Source: Kofleriaceae bacterium (GTDB taxonomy: Bacteria > Myxococcota_A > Polyangia > Haliangiales > Haliangiaceae). From it: DNA of 14,093 nucleotides. Where the stretch lies: NCBI GenBank assembly GCA_016763395.1, contig JAESTW010000917.1, positions 1 to 14,093 on the forward strand, given 5' to 3'. Below the pieces are notes generated by a model, which was not told the DNA's origin, made no database searches, and saw only the letters and a program-made list of their open reading frames with translations. Made by a program: the position numbers and the translations under genes. The stretch's first letter is position 1, and the number at the start of each line of letters is the position of its first letter. This document shows positions 13,829 to 14,093 of this stretch, piece by piece.

Positions 13829-14093
13829 TCAGAAACTAGTTCGAGTGGCGTTCGAACCGTTCTCGATTCTGATAACTCCCCCTTCCAGTACGGCTGCATC
13901 GATGTCCACGCCATCCAAAAGTATACTAGCGCCTACGAGTTCGTCCGGTGTATTCGAAAGTTCACCTCGACGTAGAACATCCCAGCGAAACTCAACTCTG
14001 CACTACAACATAGCGGATACGATGGTGGCTCATGCTCGGACATTGAAAACACCATCAAACGCAACATGGAAAACAGTGGCCAACTCGACCAAC
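13829..14093 (-). pseudogene. Possible decayed 3' end of a gene with two in-frame stops
   Basis: One minus-strand frame, entering from the right edge, reads LVELATVFHVAFDGVFNVRA, stop (TGA, 14030-14032), ATIVSAML, stop (TAG, 14003-14005), then 57 more sense codons to a TGA at 13829-13831. The last stretch (WDVLRRGELSNTPDELVGAS, then ILLDGVDIDAAVLEGGVIRI, then ENG) looks strongly protein-like. It has Leu/Ile about every fifth residue (ILLDG VDIDA AVLEG GVIRI), reminiscent of a pentapeptide-repeat helix. There is no start codon after the second stop, so it cannot be an intact gene. A remnant of an old gene, possibly with a frameshift, is the best reading. Chance is the alternative. Confidence 0.3.

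Larger units (their letters stand above)
13603..14093. other. Gene-poor right edge
   Basis: About 490 bp without an intact gene. A minus-strand frame of 94 codons (13630-13914) is open, but its composition (many Trp, Pro, Ser, Cys) does not look like a protein I would trust. CTGCAACC occurs twice within 21 bases on the minus strand near 13778-13800. The part beyond 13829 holds a possible decayed gene, described separately. Confidence 0.4.

Noticed and set aside
13630..13914. 94-codon minus-strand frame upstream of the 1120-residue gene
   Set aside because: Composition is not convincing, an in-frame stop lies seven codons before its ATG, and it overlaps the more protein-like broken frame; kept only as part of the gene-poor edge.

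Overview
The window reads as chromosomal DNA of a Gram-negative bacterium. Exported proteins carry signal peptides or membrane anchors, there is a PilY1-like type IV pilus protein, and housekeeping proteobacterial genes (trhO, yqgE) are present. The FG-GAP-rich PilY1-like protein and the very large MORN-like/TPR-like protein suggest a deltaproteobacterial or myxobacterial (Myxococcota-type) lineage. That assignment is inference from protein style; no rRNA or other marker is present. There is no phage, IS transposase, CRISPR array, tRNA or rRNA.

Layout, left to right. (1) 48-3611 (-): a secreted PilY1-like protein with six FG-GAP/VCBS calcium-loop repeats. (2) 3612-3996: a 385-bp divergent intergenic region ending in a perfect inverted repeat that abuts the next start codon. 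(3) 3997-4896 (+): a LysR-type regulator, convergent with (4) trhO, 4911-5900 (-), a tRNA U34 hydroxylase; a hairpin spans both stop codons. (5) 5991-6368 (-): a small membrane-anchored protein with two matching four-cysteine modules, divergent from (6) 6446-6709 (+), a small Lys/Ala/Glu-rich protein. (7) 6761-6890: a 130-bp palindromic element bounded by inverted repeats. (8) yqgE, 6914-7513 (+). (9) 7502-7838: a large palindrome over the yqgE stop, then three 103-bp tandem repeats and the start of a fourth. (10) 7949-8800 and 8808-10181 (+): a tandem universal-stress-domain protein followed 7 nt later by an ArsB/NhaD-superfamily ion transporter, closed by a clear intrinsic terminator. (11) 10240-13602 (-): a 1120-residue protein of unknown function. 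(12) 13603-14093: no intact gene; a frame with two internal stops may be a decayed gene end.

How the genes work together: the only confident operon is the USP-like/transporter pair, where a nucleotide-sensing type domain protein probably tunes a secondary transporter. The other genes are mostly single units separated by opposite orientation. Several boundaries share a style in which the stop codon lies inside a hairpin (yqgE, LysR/trhO). Several genes lack a Shine-Dalgarno sequence but have a -10-like hexamer 6-8 nt before the ATG, which could mean leaderless transcripts.

The least explained parts are the 103-bp tandem repeats, the 130-bp palindromic element, the double Cx3-4C membrane protein, and the 1120-residue protein. 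Nothing here can be claimed as a complete new defence or metabolic system from sequence alone.
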